NCBI GenBank assembly: GCA_958510825.1
Contig: OY294049.1
Span: forward strand, 27,300,986-27,364,985
DNA: 64,000 bases
Reading direction: 5' to 3'
Source: Brachypterus glaber
Taxonomy: Eukaryota > Arthropoda > Insecta > Coleoptera > Kateretidae
Both the position numbers and the translations under genes were made by a program. Below are positions 53,621 through 64,000 of the stretch, piece by piece; the first letter of the stretch is position 1; each line of letters begins with the position of its first letter. Under the pieces are notes generated by a model, which was not told the DNA's origin, did no database searches, and saw only the letters and a list, made by a program, of their open reading frames with translations.

Positions 53621-55558
53621 AATACATATATTTCCGTACACAGTTTAAATAAATATAACTGAAACTGACAGTTTAATTAATACTTTCGAACAAACGAACT
53701 CGTACATTTTGAATGCTTATAACTATAATTTTTTGCTGTCCGAAAACATTTTCATTATTAAGTTGTTTTGACATAGACAGATTTTTATATAAACTTTATC
53801 AAAATATTGATAAGTAATACATCCAGCTTATTACGACTTCAAAGCGTTTACAACATAATATATGTTGTATAATATATAATAAATAAGTACTAAATACAAT
53901 GTGTATTATACAACATGTTTTGGAGCAAATTGCTTGTTTTTCTAAAAAATTTAGTACATATAGTAGAGTTAATAAGAATTATATTACTAAATGTAAAAAT
54001 TGACAAGGTAATGCTCAATATTTTTACAAATACTGGCCGATTTATTATAAAATTTGTACTAAATATAGCTTTGGTTTATACATATTAATATAATAACTAT
54101 ATTTGTGATTAAAATCTACTGGACTATTAAATTGTCAATAAATTTAGAGCTATATTAATAAATTTCATTATACAATATCTAAGCGAAATATAAACGAAAA
54201 AAAAAGATTAAAAAACCGCAACTTTTTCGTATGTGACAAGAACTAAGGACACTAGATCTGTAGCACCGAAGCTGAGCTAGAGTTTACAGATTTATTATAC
54301 TTCACAAACTTATTTGTTAAAATTTATTATAAACAATAGGTTTTTTCTACAACCTAATTAGTAGTTAGTGCTCATTTTCCACCCGTTGCCATGACAGCGG
54401 TCGGAAAGTGATAATCAGCTGTCAGAAAACGTCAAATTAATAAAATTAATTTTAAGACAATTTTTGCGCTTTTTTTTATGTTTAGGTCTTAGGTTGTAGG
54501 GAAAATAGTATACGCGCCTCGACGTAAACCTAATTCAGTGTACTATTCAGCGCCTCATTTGGTTACATACATAGGAATACAATGGTCTCCGAAAAAGTTC
54601 TTGACCTTTTTTTGATTTTTGTATAGCTGTGTAATCAGTTGTAAATGTAATTTTATAATAATATACTAAATTTTTAATAAATATTTTATTCTTTAATTTA
54701 ATAAGTTATACCTGTACTATGGATTTTTGTGTTTAGTTTATATAAATAAAAATGAGTTTTTGAAATAACAAATAAATCGTAGGTATTTAAAATAAAAAAC
54801 AATCCGATTAAAAATATAATGTCGTAAGATTTACGTAATCCATTATTTCTGTACGTAATTGCGTAAGAGGCAGATTAGTAGAAGTCCACTTGTTGGACGT
54901 TTGACTTACGCCCAAGTACTTTTCAGATATAGTTTTAAGTTCGTGGTTTAGGTTAGGGCGCATAAATCCCATCTGTATTACTAGGCTAGTAAACTAAAGT
55001 TAATTGGCTTTTATTTTTTACCCCATCTATGCACAAAAAAATGTTTAGAATTCTTAAAAAGAGCAACTCCCATGTATTTTGAGGCGCTGAATCCAAATCC
55101 GACGTCAGATTTACCTACAAATAAGGAATGAGTTGCTACATACGTGAACAGTCTATAGAATATGTTTGGCACAGGGATTATTTTAAGCTTTTTTGTCAAC
55201 TGCGCAAATTGAAGAATGTGGAGCATTCACCAAATTTGCAAATAATCACTTTTAAGAATTAAATTTAAATTAATTAGTTCCTATTCTAGCCAAATCAGAA
55301 ATTACATTATTCAGGGCGTTTTAAAAGATTTTTTCACGTAGTAACCAAATTTTTCTTACTAATTCGAGGGCGTAAAAACTGAATCTGACCTTAGAAAAAT
55401 TTCAGCATCTAAAATTTTTGAGATATAAGTCCAGGAAATAATGACGCTTTTTTCAAAATCTTAAAAAAAAAAGAGTAGGATTTTGAAAACTTTAGGGTAT
55501 ATTAAAAAAAAATACGAGGAACTCAAAAATATATATGCCAAGGACATACTGTTAGAGC
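53621..55558. other. AT-rich intergenic with one MITE, no gene seen
   Basis: Contains the MITE copy at 54343-54506. Phrases 'ggcgctgaatccaaatccga' near 55083 and 'ggcgcagaatccaaatttga' near 57200 bracket the following element and may be parts of an older repeat into which it inserted. The 71-codon ORF at 55011-55226 (-) covers that repeat phrase and is not a convincing gene. Confidence 0.45.
54343..54506. mobile_element. MITE with TTTTCTACAACCTAAT ends, copy 2
   Basis: It is in inverse orientation to 32484-32677 with the same interior blocks ('gccatgacag', 'gctgtcagaaaa', 'ttttaagacaat'). The ends are inverted ACAACCTAA / TTAGGTTGT. Confidence 0.7.
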
Positions 55559-55819
55559 ACAGTGCGACCCTGCAATTTTATAGTTTTAAGAGATGTGCAC
55601 CAAAAGTTTTTTTTTAGATTAATAAAATAGGTTTATTGGTTATTAAAAATCACTATGTTTAAAAATCTTATATCTTAATATTTTTTTTATTTTCATTTTT
55701 TTTAACTCTTTTAAACGTATTATCTTGCCTAATAAACTTATTTAAAAAAAATACGCTAGTGAGCCCTTCAGTGAACCTTAAAAAAAGTTTAAACAATTAT
55801 AAATCCTATTAAATACCAT

Positions 55820-56224
55820 TTATTGCGCGTTAATACAAGCATTGCCATCGAAAATTTCTCCTTGATAATTCTTGGCAATTATATTTAAATTCTTGGGCCA
55901 TTTAAGAGCGTTCTCTCTTCCCAGCAATGGGACCAGGCCTTTCCAAAAGAGGTGATTCACAAATCCTTGCAGCAAATGTAATTCAGGTATGATGCACTTC
56001 TGAAAAACTCGCACATTTTCGTTCTCTTCAAACAAAGGTTTATTGACAACACTAAAAGACTCTTTGGCTCTTTTAATGTTCTTATCTAATGATAAACTAA
56101 ATTTATTAAAATTAATTTCCAAATCACCATAGGTTCTTAGCTCCTTGGCAGCAGATTTATACGCTCTCATTTCTTGCAGAGAAAAATGAAAATAGGGGCA
56201 AAGAAAGCTCCTAAAGCATGCCAA
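55820..56224 (-). pseudogene. Transposon protein fragment, upstream half (inverted)
   Basis: An open frame of about 134 codons. 'IIPELHLLQGFVNHLF' and 'LNIIAKNYQGEIFDGNAC' recall a conserved stretch (LH-LL-G-VNHL, then Y-G--F-GN-C) of uncharacterised animal DNA-transposon proteins. It stops just after GNAC at the edge of the left inverted repeat. The expected continuation lies on the opposite strand at 56226 onward. The family is not named with confidence. Confidence 0.6.
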
Positions 56225-56225
56225 T

Positions 56226-56522
56226 GAATTAAAATCAAAAGAAGTACTGAGAAATGTGAATCAAGTTCTGGTTATGCCATTTGTTGCGTCATTCAATGTG
56301 ATGAACAAAATCGTCGATAAATGTTTCGGTACAAAAAAAACTGAAGTACAACTCGAATCAGATCTCAAACATCTGAAAGCAGTTTTAAATGATTCCGGGG
56401 TATCAAAAACTCCTAAACTTCATTGCATATTGCATCACCATAAAGACAGTGTTTCCTATTTAGAGAGTGGCTTAAGAATTTGGACTTTTTTATGGTCAGC
56501 AACTTTTAAAGGCAGTTATTGA
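56226..56522 (+). pseudogene. Transposon protein fragment, downstream half
   Basis: The frame reads 'NELKSKEVLRNVNQVL' and 'FNVMNKIVDKCFG', then 'TPKLHCILHHHKDSV', matching what normally follows the GNAC block of the same protein type. It ends at a TGA at the edge of the right inverted repeat, where a 'GLG-WSEQ'-like segment would be expected but the sequence has diverged. Together with 55820-56224 it looks like one ORF broken by inversion of its first half. Confidence 0.6.
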
Positions 56523-56922
56523 ATTTTCATCTAATAGGATTTAATTTAGTTTTTAAGGTAACGTTTTTTAAAAGTTTTTAGTTTTTAGATGTTTAAGAAA
56601 AATACAATACTAATTTGTTCAGGTATTAACGCGCAATAAATGGTATTTAATAGGATTTATAATTGTTTAAACTTTTTTTAAGGTTCACTGAAGGGCTCAC
56701 TAGCGTAATTTTTTTTAAATAAGTTTATTGAAATACGTTTAAAAGAGATTAAAAAAAATGAAAATAAAAAAAAATATTAAAATAGGCTTTAAATTATCAA
56801 AAGGATCTGTTGCGATTTTTAAACATAGTGATTTTTAATAACCAATAAACCTATTTTATTAATCTAAAAAAAACTTTTGGTGCACATCTCTTAAAACTTA
56901 TAAAATGCAGGGTCGCACTGTG

Positions 56923-58275
56923 AGAGTAAGTACGCGAAAAAAAAATAAAAAGCTTAAAATGAAAGTGCAGAGTTTACTTAATTGCTCTTTTGTGGCAAAA
57001 CTATCAAATCTGTATAAAAATTTTATGCGACTTAATTTGTAGATTATAAAATTCTCTACAAAAATTTTTTTACAAATGTTTTTTTATATTGCTTAGTTTG
57101 TTCGTAAAAAGTAAATAAATAAGAAAGAAACAAAATTAAAGTACACAGTGTAAACTTTTTTCCCTAGCCCAAAAAATATATTTTTCTTATCAATTTAAAG
57201 GCGCAGAATCCAAATTTGACCTTGAAAAAAATCCAGCACGTCTTATTTTTTAAATTTTAGTACAGGCAGTTATGCCAATTTAAAAATAATTTATAAAACA
57301 AAATATTGTGTATTTTTTTTTGTTTTTTTTTTTAATGGTTCTACATCATAAAAATGTTACTTTATTACATAAGAACCATATTACGAAACATTTTTTTAGT
57401 TCATTTTTGACCCCCTAGTAATGATTTTTGTAAATTTTTCGCATGAGTACTTGATTTTTTAACATTTTTATCTCATTTTTCTCAGAAAACTTAGGTAATA
57501 GAAATATTCTGAGGCCAGATTCGGTTTCAGCGAACCAAGATTAGTTAAAAAACATATGACTCCAATCAGGGCAAGAAACCGTGTTGCCTAGTGTTATTAA
57601 TTATTTAGACAATTGTCTAAATAAAGTCCGTAAATTTCAAAAATCTGACTATTTTAATCTTAACAGTTTAACAGTTAAACACTTCATAAACATGAAATAA
57701 AACTCCATCGCCGCAGGATTTTTTTTTGTAAATTTAAAGATCAATCCTAATTTAAAAACAGTTTTACAATTTTAAATTTTATAAAAATTCTATAAAATTT
57801 AAAAGTGTACACTAAATACTAGTTTTACAAAATGGTTGGAAGACCCAAGCGCCGAAGGCAAAATTTTATTTTAGGAATTTGGAAGTTTAATTTAATTTGA
57901 AAACAGTTTTACTAAGTATACAAAAGGTCAGAAACAACGCAGGTAAACATTTTAACAAATAATTCTTAAAACTTTTAATTTTATCTGCTTAGTTTTACAA
58001 AATTCTACTAAAAGATTGGAAAATAAATTAGCAATTAGCCTTGTCAACTGCGTAATTTGCGTTCAACTGCGCTTTAAAATAACCAGTTTTTTTTTTATGT
58101 AATTACGGATGGTTATATGACATTTAAATATTCATAATTCATGGAATTTAAATGTTTAACTAAGTAACAGGTCGCCCAGAAATACTAATAATTACAATTA
58201 AATATATTGTATTAATAATTTTTCGACGAAAATCCCATTTTAAACTTATTTTGGGGTTAGGGCCAAAATTTCCCC
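56923..58275. other. AT-rich intergenic, no gene seen
   Basis: Homopolymer-rich. The only landmarks are the 'ggcgcagaatccaaatttga' phrase at 57200 and short repeats of 'aaaattctataaaatttaaa' type at 57770-58020. Confidence 0.45.
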
Positions 58276-58475
58276 NNNNNNNNNNNNNNNNNNNNNNNNN
58301 NNNNNNNNNNNNNNNNNNNNNNNNNNNNNNNNNNNNNNNNNNNNNNNNNNNNNNNNNNNNNNNNNNNNNNNNNNNNNNNNNNNNNNNNNNNNNNNNNNNN
58401 NNNNNNNNNNNNNNNNNNNNNNNNNNNNNNNNNNNNNNNNNNNNNNNNNNNNNNNNNNNNNNNNNNNNNNNNNNN
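58276..58475. other. Assembly gap (200 N)
   Basis: Exactly 200 N, ending at the first base of a satellite unit; the gap probably hides further units. Confidence 0.99.
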
Positions 58476-59714
58476 CCACAGGCTCGCGTAACAAGCATAG
58501 TACATAAGATGCCATGCCGTGATTGGCTTGATGTGCCGTCATGTATCTTGTAAGCCAATCACGGTATCGCATTCTTATGTATTATTCTTGTTATGCGAGC
58601 CTGTGGATATGCACCAAGCCATGTCTTATGGTATGCGAGCCTGTGGATAGCGCCAAAATTTTATTTTTTTAATAAGAAGGTCGTGGATTTTTTTTAAATC
58701 ATTTTTACACTAGCATTCCAATTAAAAAAAAAAATTATACAAGAAAATAACTAACTTATACTCAACGCAAACGAGAACCATGTCTAATACTCGAGTCCGT
58801 TAATGAGTTGACCCCATGATGTATTGGTTTTGGCGCTATCCACAGGCTCGCATACCATAAGACATAGCTCAGTGTATATCCACAGGCTCGCGTAACAAGC
58901 ATAGTACATAAGAATGCCATGCCGTGATTGGCTTGATGTGCCGTCATGTATCTTGTAAGCCAATCACGGTATCGCATTCTTATGTATTATTCTTGTTATG
59001 CGAGCCTGTGGATATGCACCAAGCCATGTCTTATGGTATGCGAGCCTGTGGATAGCGCCAAAATTTTATTTTTTTAATAAGAAGGTCGTGGATTTTTTTA
59101 AAATCATTTTTACACTAGCATTCCAATTTAAAAAAAAAAATATACAAGAAAATAACTAACTTATACTCAACGCAAACGAGAACCATGTCTAATACTCGAG
59201 TCCGTTAATGAGTTGACTCCATGATGTATTGGTTTTGGCGCTATCCACAGGCTCGCATACCATAAGACATAGCTCAGTGTATATCCACAGGCTCGCGTAA
59301 CAAGCATAGTACATAAAAATGCCATGCCGTGATTGGCTTGATGTGCCGTCATGTATCTTGTAAGCCAATCACGGTATCGCATTCTTATGTATTATTCTTG
59401 TTATGCGAGCCTGTGGATATGCACCAAGCCATGTCTTATGGTATGCGAGCCTGTGGATAGCGCCAAAATTTTATTTTTTTAATAAGAAGGTCGTGGATTT
59501 TTTTAAAATCATTTTTACACTAGCATTCCAATTAAAAAAAAAAATTATACAAGAAAATAACTAACTTATACTCAACGCAAACGAGAACCATGTCTAATAC
59601 TCGAGTCCGTTAATGAGTTGACTCCATGATGTATTGGTTTTGGCGCTATCCACAGGCTCGCATACCATAAGACATAGCTCAGTGTATATCCACAGGCTCG
59701 CGTAACAAGCATAG
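58476..59714. repeat. 405-bp satellite, about 3.06 units
   Basis: Units start at 58476, 58880, 59285 and 59690 (partial) with nearly identical sequence. Each contains two hairpins: one with arms starting CCACAGGCTCGCGTAACAAG, the other with arms around GGCGCTATCCACAGGCTCGC. Thus CCACAGGCTCGC occurs four times per unit, twice in each orientation. The 71-codon ORFs in each unit reflect the repeat only. Confidence 0.95.
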
Positions 59715-60010
59715 CATTCCATTTTAAAAAATAGAGTTTTCTATGTTTAAATATCCAAAAGTTTTAACATTTATTTTGAACGCCCTGTGTAAAATGTTTT
59801 ATTTTTTGCATATAAAGTAATTAGATACACCCTTTTAAGATAACTTTGCAAAATTTTATATTTTTGACAAAAAATAAAGAAATTGGAGAAGGTTTTATCT
59901 TATCACTAAAAATGCATGCAATTATATCTCAAAAACCTTTTATATCGGCATATTAAATATGAATAAAACACTGATTAAAAAAATGTTGGTTAGATATAAA
60001 TTATATTATA
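59715..60010 (-). repeat. Fragment related to 47640-47930
   Basis: 'cattccattttaaaaaatag', 'gaacgccctgtgtaaaatg', 'agatacacccttttaagata' and 'gacaaaaaataaagaaattgg' match the reverse complement of the interior of the composite element at 47406-48660. The satellite may therefore have grown inside such an element. Confidence 0.7.
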
Positions 60011-62387
60011 CACTTCTGCTCAAAAATATCGGCCCACCTAAAAAAATACACATTTTCAAATGCTAATAACTCCAAAACTATTCAATAGATTTATTTGACC
60101 TTTTTTTATTTTAAAGCTTGAACTTTTAGCTCTTAATTACTGGAATAAAAATTATCAAAAATCTTTTTTTTAACCGGCAGCAATGAAAATTACACAGCTA
60201 TGTTTTTTTACTGCTTCTTTCGATATGCGCACGGTTTGCCACTGCATATTTTTTTACAATTTAATTAATTGATTTTATAGGCCAATTAAATGGGAGTAAT
60301 TTCTTTTTTAACTTTTTAATTTTCCTTTTCTCGTTTAGGAGATATACGGTTTTTTCTGAAAATAAACATTTTTGCAAATAACAAAAAAACTACACAGTGA
60401 ATTTAATTGATTTATTTTTTAATTTGAAGCTTAAGTCCTTAATTTTTATTTATTTAATTTAAGTTTCTGGTGCAAACATGTTTAAACTGGGTTTACATTG
60501 CTTAAATAGTCATGTTTTTTTTACCCAATCTTTTTTGATGCAATTTAACCACAAACTCAAATGTTTCCATAAGTTTTAAAACTTATTCTAAAAGCCACAC
60601 TTATTGTGACTGATTCCTTCTTTTATTTTTTATCATAAGTCTTCTCATTTAGGAGAAATTAAAGTTTTTTCGGAAAAAGTGACTTTTTAATCAGTGGGCT
60701 AGTGCCACCCCTGTAAAACTGTATATGACGGAAAAGCGTCGATAGAATATAAAGATCTATTGCACTTCTATAACTTTAGCTTAAATAAATACATTTAATT
60801 AACACGTTTTCTGCGTTAGCAACTTTTTGGTTCCCAGCTCAGACTGCGTTTTGAGGCATATATGTCGAACGAACTTTGCACAGACTGTTTAAATCTCTAA
60901 TGGTACTCCAAAAACAAGTTCTAACGTCTTTTTAAGGACTTTTTGCTTTTTAATTTTTTTTAAACAAAATATTTTATCAAATAAAATAACAATAAACAAA
61001 TTTTAAATTTTATTAAAATTATTTAATAACAATTATAAACATAACCACCATAACTAACTTTTTCTGCAATGCAGGCCTGTGCATAACGTTCTCCAGGACG
61101 TCGGTAGACACGCTGTCTTGCATCATTCCCAAATAGACATATCCTGGTTTCATCAGAAAACATAACCTTTGCCCATTGGTTTCTGTCCCAGTTTAAATGT
61201 CTTCTTGCAAACTGCAGCCTGGCACGACGATGGTTAGCAGTGAGTTTAGGTCCAGTTGCAGCCTTATAAGAGCAAAGGTTTCTTTCAAAAAGCCTTCGAC
61301 CAATAGTGGACCTACTTACTGCTACACCTCTTGTTTCTTGAAGCCGTGATCTCAAATTAACTGAATTTAGACGACGATTCCGCAGGGAATTAAGCTCGAT
61401 AAATCGGTCATCCCGAGCGGACGTGCACCTATGTCTGCCAGCTCCTTGGCGTCGACTAAAGGAACCGGTCTCCTCAAAACGTTGGAATACTCTTCTTACC
61501 GCTGCTCTCGTAATATTTAACTGTTGAGCAACATAACGCTGACTGTGCCCTTCTTGTAGCAGAGCTACAGCTTGGGCAGCTACTTCCGGACTTGTTTCCA
61601 TTTAAATAATATAATTAAATAAAATTTTAACGAGTTAAAAAAGTATTGTCACATAAGTGACAAGTCTTGTCAATCATAAAAAAGTTAGTTACAGGGGTGG
61701 CACTAGCCCACCACTTAAAAAGTCCTTATTTACCAAAAAAACATAATTTCTCCTAAATGAGAAGACTTATGATAAAAAATAAAAGACGGAATCAGTCACA
61801 ATAAGTGTGGCTATTAGAATAAGTTTTAAAACTTATGGAAGGATTTGAGTTTGTGTTTAAATTGCAACAAAAAAGATCGAGTAAAAAAAACATGACTATT
61901 TAAGCAACGTAAACTCAGTTTAAACATGTTTCCAACAGAAACCTAAATTAAATAAATAAAAGTTTACGATTTAAGCTTCAAATTAAAAAAAAATCAATTA
62001 AATCCATTGCGTAGTTTTTTTGTTACTTGCAAAAATGTAAATTTTTAGAAAAAACCTTATATCTCCTAAACGAGAAAAGGAAAATTAAAAAATTTAAGAG
62101 ATTACTTCCATTTAATTAGGCTATAAAATCAATTAATTAAATTGTAAAAAAATATGCAGTGGCGAACCATGCGCATATCGAAAGGTGCAGTAAAAAAACA
62201 TAGCTGTGCACTTTTCATTGCTGCCGGTATAAAAAAAGATGTTAATTTTTATTCCAGTAAGTAAGAGCTAAAAGTTCAAGCTTCAAAATAAAAAAAAAAT
62301 CGAATAAATCCATTAAATAGTTTTGGAGATATTTGCATTCAAAAATGTGTATTTTTTTAGGTGGGCCGATATTTTTGAGCAGAAGTG
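60011..62387 (-). mobile_element. Tc1-like transposon with about 700-bp inverted repeats
   Basis: CACTTCTGCTCAAAAATATC at 60011 and its exact complement ending at 62387 are flanked by TA. The arms run about 60011-60719 and 61690-62387 and remain similar throughout ('gggctagtgccacccctgta' is at the inner end). A single ORF (61023-61601, minus) lies between them. The long arms are much larger than usual for Tc1 elements. Confidence 0.93.
61023..61601 (-). CDS. Truncated Tc1-like transposase, DNA-binding half intact
   Basis: 192 uninterrupted codons. Residues 1-55 form a paired-like helix-turn-helix ('AVALLQEGHSQRYVAQQLNI'), followed by a GRHR-like linker and a second helix-turn-helix ('NLRSRLQETRGVAVSRSTIG'), then 'NHRRARLQFARRHLNW' and the first catalytic Asp in 'VMFSDETRICLFGND'. 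The frame runs out after 'KVSYGGYVYNCY', where family members continue with the second Asp and Glu. It cannot catalyse transposition by itself. The lack of stops in the remaining part is notable: it could be a recent deletion derivative, or a retained DNA-binding repressor (inference). Confidence 0.88.
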   Translation of the reverse strand: METSPEVAAQAVALLQEGHSQRYVAQQLNITRAAVRRVFQRFEETGSFSRRQGAGRHRCTSARDDRFIELNSLRNRRLNSVNLRSRLQETRGVAVSRSTIGRRLFERNLCSYKAATGPKLTANHRRARLQFARRHLNWDRNQWAKVMFSDETRICLFGNDARQRVYRRPGERYAQACIAEKVSYGGYVYNCY

Positions 62388-62451
62388 TATTATATCATAT
62401 AATAACTAACCTACATGTAAATTTTTAAAAATGGGATATAATAAAAATTAA

Positions 62452-62508
62452 AATATAATATAATATAATATGATATAATATAATATCATATATCATATCA
62501 TATATCTA
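62452..62508. repeat. TATAA-type simple repeat
   Basis: An imperfect (ATATA)n tract just right of the Tc1-like element. Confidence 0.85.
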
Positions 62509-63103
62509 AGCACCCTCTTTTGAACGGTATGAAAAACGATAATTCGTCCAAAAGTGGAGTTAACACTTTAAGCCACGATATATAAATCTGAAATTTCGCA
62601 GTGCAACTTTAATTAAGCTTAAACTTGAAACTTAAGCTTCAAATGAATTCACTAGAAAAACGCTATTTGCAACTGTGAGGAGTATACTTTAGAATGTATT
62701 ATATATTTTTTCCTACGAGCGTGCGCGCGCGGAAAAAGATGTCTTTTTCCGCGCGCATAAATATTGTTTAATTTCTTAATTGCCTAATGTTATTCTTGTT
62801 ATACTTATTCATAATATTATTAAGTTGTTCAAATTTCTTAACTGTTAATTGTTTTTCTTATTGAAAAAATATAAAAATAAGATTTATTTAATAAAATATA
62901 AAAGTATATTTTATTTTAAATTAATTTTAAAAGTCCAAACCCCGCTCGGAAAAATATTTTCCTAATGCATGCGTAAATAAGCTTTTCCGCACTCGATTGC
63001 TTGTCTGAACTCCGCTACGCATCGTTCATGCAAATTCAATCAAGTGCGGAAGAAAACCTCTTTCCGCACTTGTTAGGAAATAGTTTTCGTAACGAGTAAG
63101 CGA

Positions 63104-63187
63104 CTGTAGTCCTTAGTGCACGAGAATGAAGTTTTTTTGACGACGCGAAGCGAAGTCAAAAAATCATTCCAGTGCACTAAGGACTTG
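63104..63187. repeat. Imperfect inverted repeat (AGTCCTTAGTGCAC arms)
   Basis: AGTCCTTAGTGCACGAGAATGA is mirrored by TCATTCCAGTGCACTAAGGACT. The phrases 'agtgcac' and 'gacgcgaagc' also occur at 32390-32450 in a similar layout, so this is a dispersed palindromic repeat. Confidence 0.65.
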
Positions 63188-63512
63188 TCGCAAACGAGTT
63201 GCGAATAACATTCTTCGTTCGATCTACAGTCTAGACTCTTTAAAAATGTATATTTTAAAGAATTACCTTTGTTTAATTTTGACATTTCAAAATTTTGTAA
63301 ACGTCAAGTGACTATTGTACAATAAAAGCTATGTGTAATCGTTTGGATAAATGGGTGTGCATAGTTGTCATTTCATTCAAATATGCACTATGTACTCGTG
63401 CGATAGAAAAATATCCTAACGAGTATATATAGTGAACATGCATTTTTCTTTATTTCGTGTACACTAGGTCGTACAAAAAATAGCTATTACAGATTATTTT
63501 GGTGTGTTATAG

Positions 63513-63713
63513 ATCAACCCTCAACATACTGTTCCTACACTAGCAGATGGGGATTTTGTCATTTGGGATAGCCATGCCATAGGATCATATTTGGCAACAG
63601 TTTATGGGAAAGATGATTCTCTGTATCCCAAAGATCCTAAGAAAAAGGCTTTGGTTGATCAACGTCTTAATTTTGATGTTGGGACTCTTTATCCAAGAAT
63701 CAGCAAAATTTGT
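63513..63713 (+). CDS. Glutathione S-transferase (Delta/Epsilon type), one internal exon
   Basis: A 67-codon exon bounded by 'tgttatag' and GTAAGA, in frame at both ends. It reads '[23 protein letters not shown]', the end of the thioredoxin-like N-terminal domain with the cis-Pro and the glutathione-contacting Ser of 'DSHAI', then '[27 protein letters not shown]' and '[10 protein letters not shown]', the start of the helical C-terminal domain. Delta/Epsilon GSTs conjugate glutathione to xenobiotics and are often insecticide-related in insects. The first exon, with the catalytic Ser, was not found upstream; the rest should lie beyond the right edge. Delta versus Epsilon cannot be settled from this exon. 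Confidence 0.92.
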
Positions 63714-63740
63714 GTAAGAAATATTGGCAACAAAATAATA

Positions 63741-63780
63741 CACTTCGCTTCAAAATTAACGCACCACTAAAACTGAATAC
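63741..63780 (+). mobile_element. Tc1-like terminus fragment
   Basis: TA then CACTTCGCTTCAAAATTAAC, followed by GCACCAC, matches the left end of the Tc1-like element at 26963. Only this end is visible, 27 bases after the GST exon. Confidence 0.65.
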
Positions 63781-63816
63781 AATGATGTTCTTTGACTGTA
63801 TTTCATTACCTGATTA

Positions 63817-64000
63817 GGGAACGTTCAAGTATTACGTAACGCAAATTGTACCAAAATTCATACACTTCACACCTCGTTTTTTGCTTTATTAAAGGCTGTA
63901 GAGATTTAGGGGGTATGTTATGAGGGTTAGCCAAAATATAAAATCTCTACAAGCCTTAATAACGCGAGAACCGGGGTATGAAGTGTATGAATTTTGGTAC
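63817..64000 (+). mobile_element. GGGAACGTTCAAG foldback MITE, cut by the window end
   Basis: It starts GGGAACGTTCAAGTATTACG and follows the copy at 51192-51432 through both arms. The last few dozen bases of the right arm lie beyond the window. Confidence 0.85.

Larger units (their letters stand above)
55559..56922. mobile_element. CACAGTGCGACCC-ended DNA transposon with internally inverted gene
   Basis: The inverted ends start CACAGTGCGACCCTGCAATT (the right complement is the same apart from small changes) and extend about 260 bp each. AGAG flanks both sides (55555-55558 and 56923-56926), a possible 4-bp duplication. CAC...GTG ends recall CACTA/EnSpm-type elements, but the class is uncertain. 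The interior carries two coding fragments pointing away from each other. Confidence 0.75.
62388..63512. other. Intergenic or GST intron sequence, no further exon found
   Basis: Contains a TATAA-type simple repeat (62452-62508), a GC-rich hairpin 'gcgcgcggaaaaagatgtct..ttccgcgcgc' at 62709-62757 and an imperfect inverted repeat around 63104-63187 ('agtccttagtgcac' and its complement). I looked for an upstream GST exon here and saw none. Confidence 0.5.

Noticed and set aside
53621..55558. Protein-coding gene between the MITEs
   Set aside because: Only short ORFs with AT-driven composition; 55011-55226 (-) overlaps a phrase that recurs near 57200 as a repeat.
58160..58572. ORFs of 82-132 codons around 58276-58475
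   Set aside because: Artefacts of the second N gap.
58762..59382. Two identical 71-codon minus-strand ORFs
   Set aside because: They are the same segment in successive 405-bp satellite units; no protein family is recognised.
58476..59714. CRISPR-like repeat array
   Set aside because: The period is 405 bp with internal hairpins and no short repeat-spacer alternation; the context is eukaryotic.

Overview
This window looks like AT-rich, transposon-dense insect chromosome. A beetle is my best guess; that is inference from gene structure and repeat style, not a species match. No bacterial, viral or CRISPR features were seen. Introns have ordinary GT-AG ends, and there are two assembly gaps of exactly 200 N (17057-17256 and 58276-58475).

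Four host genes can be supported. (1) An NPC2/ML-domain secreted lipid-binding protein on the + strand, with exons at 4864-4945, 20233-20432 and 25752-25835. The three visible exons join in frame, but the part carrying the family's second and third cysteines is missing. (2) F-actin-capping protein subunit alpha (cpa) on the - strand, with three coding exons between 40110 and 35266. (3) SYS1, a four-pass Golgi membrane protein, on the + strand, with exons at 40720-40890, 40949-41016 and 41216-41456. It lies head-to-head with cpa across about 0.6 kb. (4) One internal exon of a Delta/Epsilon-type glutathione S-transferase at 63513-63713, whose gene continues outside the window.

Almost everything else is mobile DNA, often nested. 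Class II elements include: a Harbinger relic (808-3968) interrupted by a hAT-like element with a perfect 8-bp target duplication (1493-3381); a 4.3-kb element with a perfect 8-bp duplication (7979-12257); hAT-like MITEs with CAGGGCCGTA or CAGGCGCGTA ends; many TA-flanked foldback elements ending CAGGGTG; TTAA-flanked piggyBac-like MITEs; a pogo/Tigger-like MITE; two Tc1-like elements, one with about 700-bp inverted repeats and an intact but truncated transposase ORF; and a CACAGTGCG element whose protein gene is split by an internal inversion. Class I remains are an RNase-H-bearing LINE 3' end (17257 to about 18640), a small LINE RT fragment (2397-2690) and a tRNA-headed SINE (2902-3173). A 405-bp satellite (58476-59714) abuts the second gap.

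The strongest theme is a set of unrelated non-autonomous elements, each filled with its own short motif repeated many times in both orientations: CTCGTTATCG, ACATTAC, TAACATG/CACGTG, AACGTTA, GACGTC, and TCCGATAT-TGGGAC. Three of them share CCCAGG...CCTGGG ends and what looks like a 2-bp target duplication. The NPC2 exons survive as small islands, with transposon ends within about 15-30 bp of both downstream splice acceptors.
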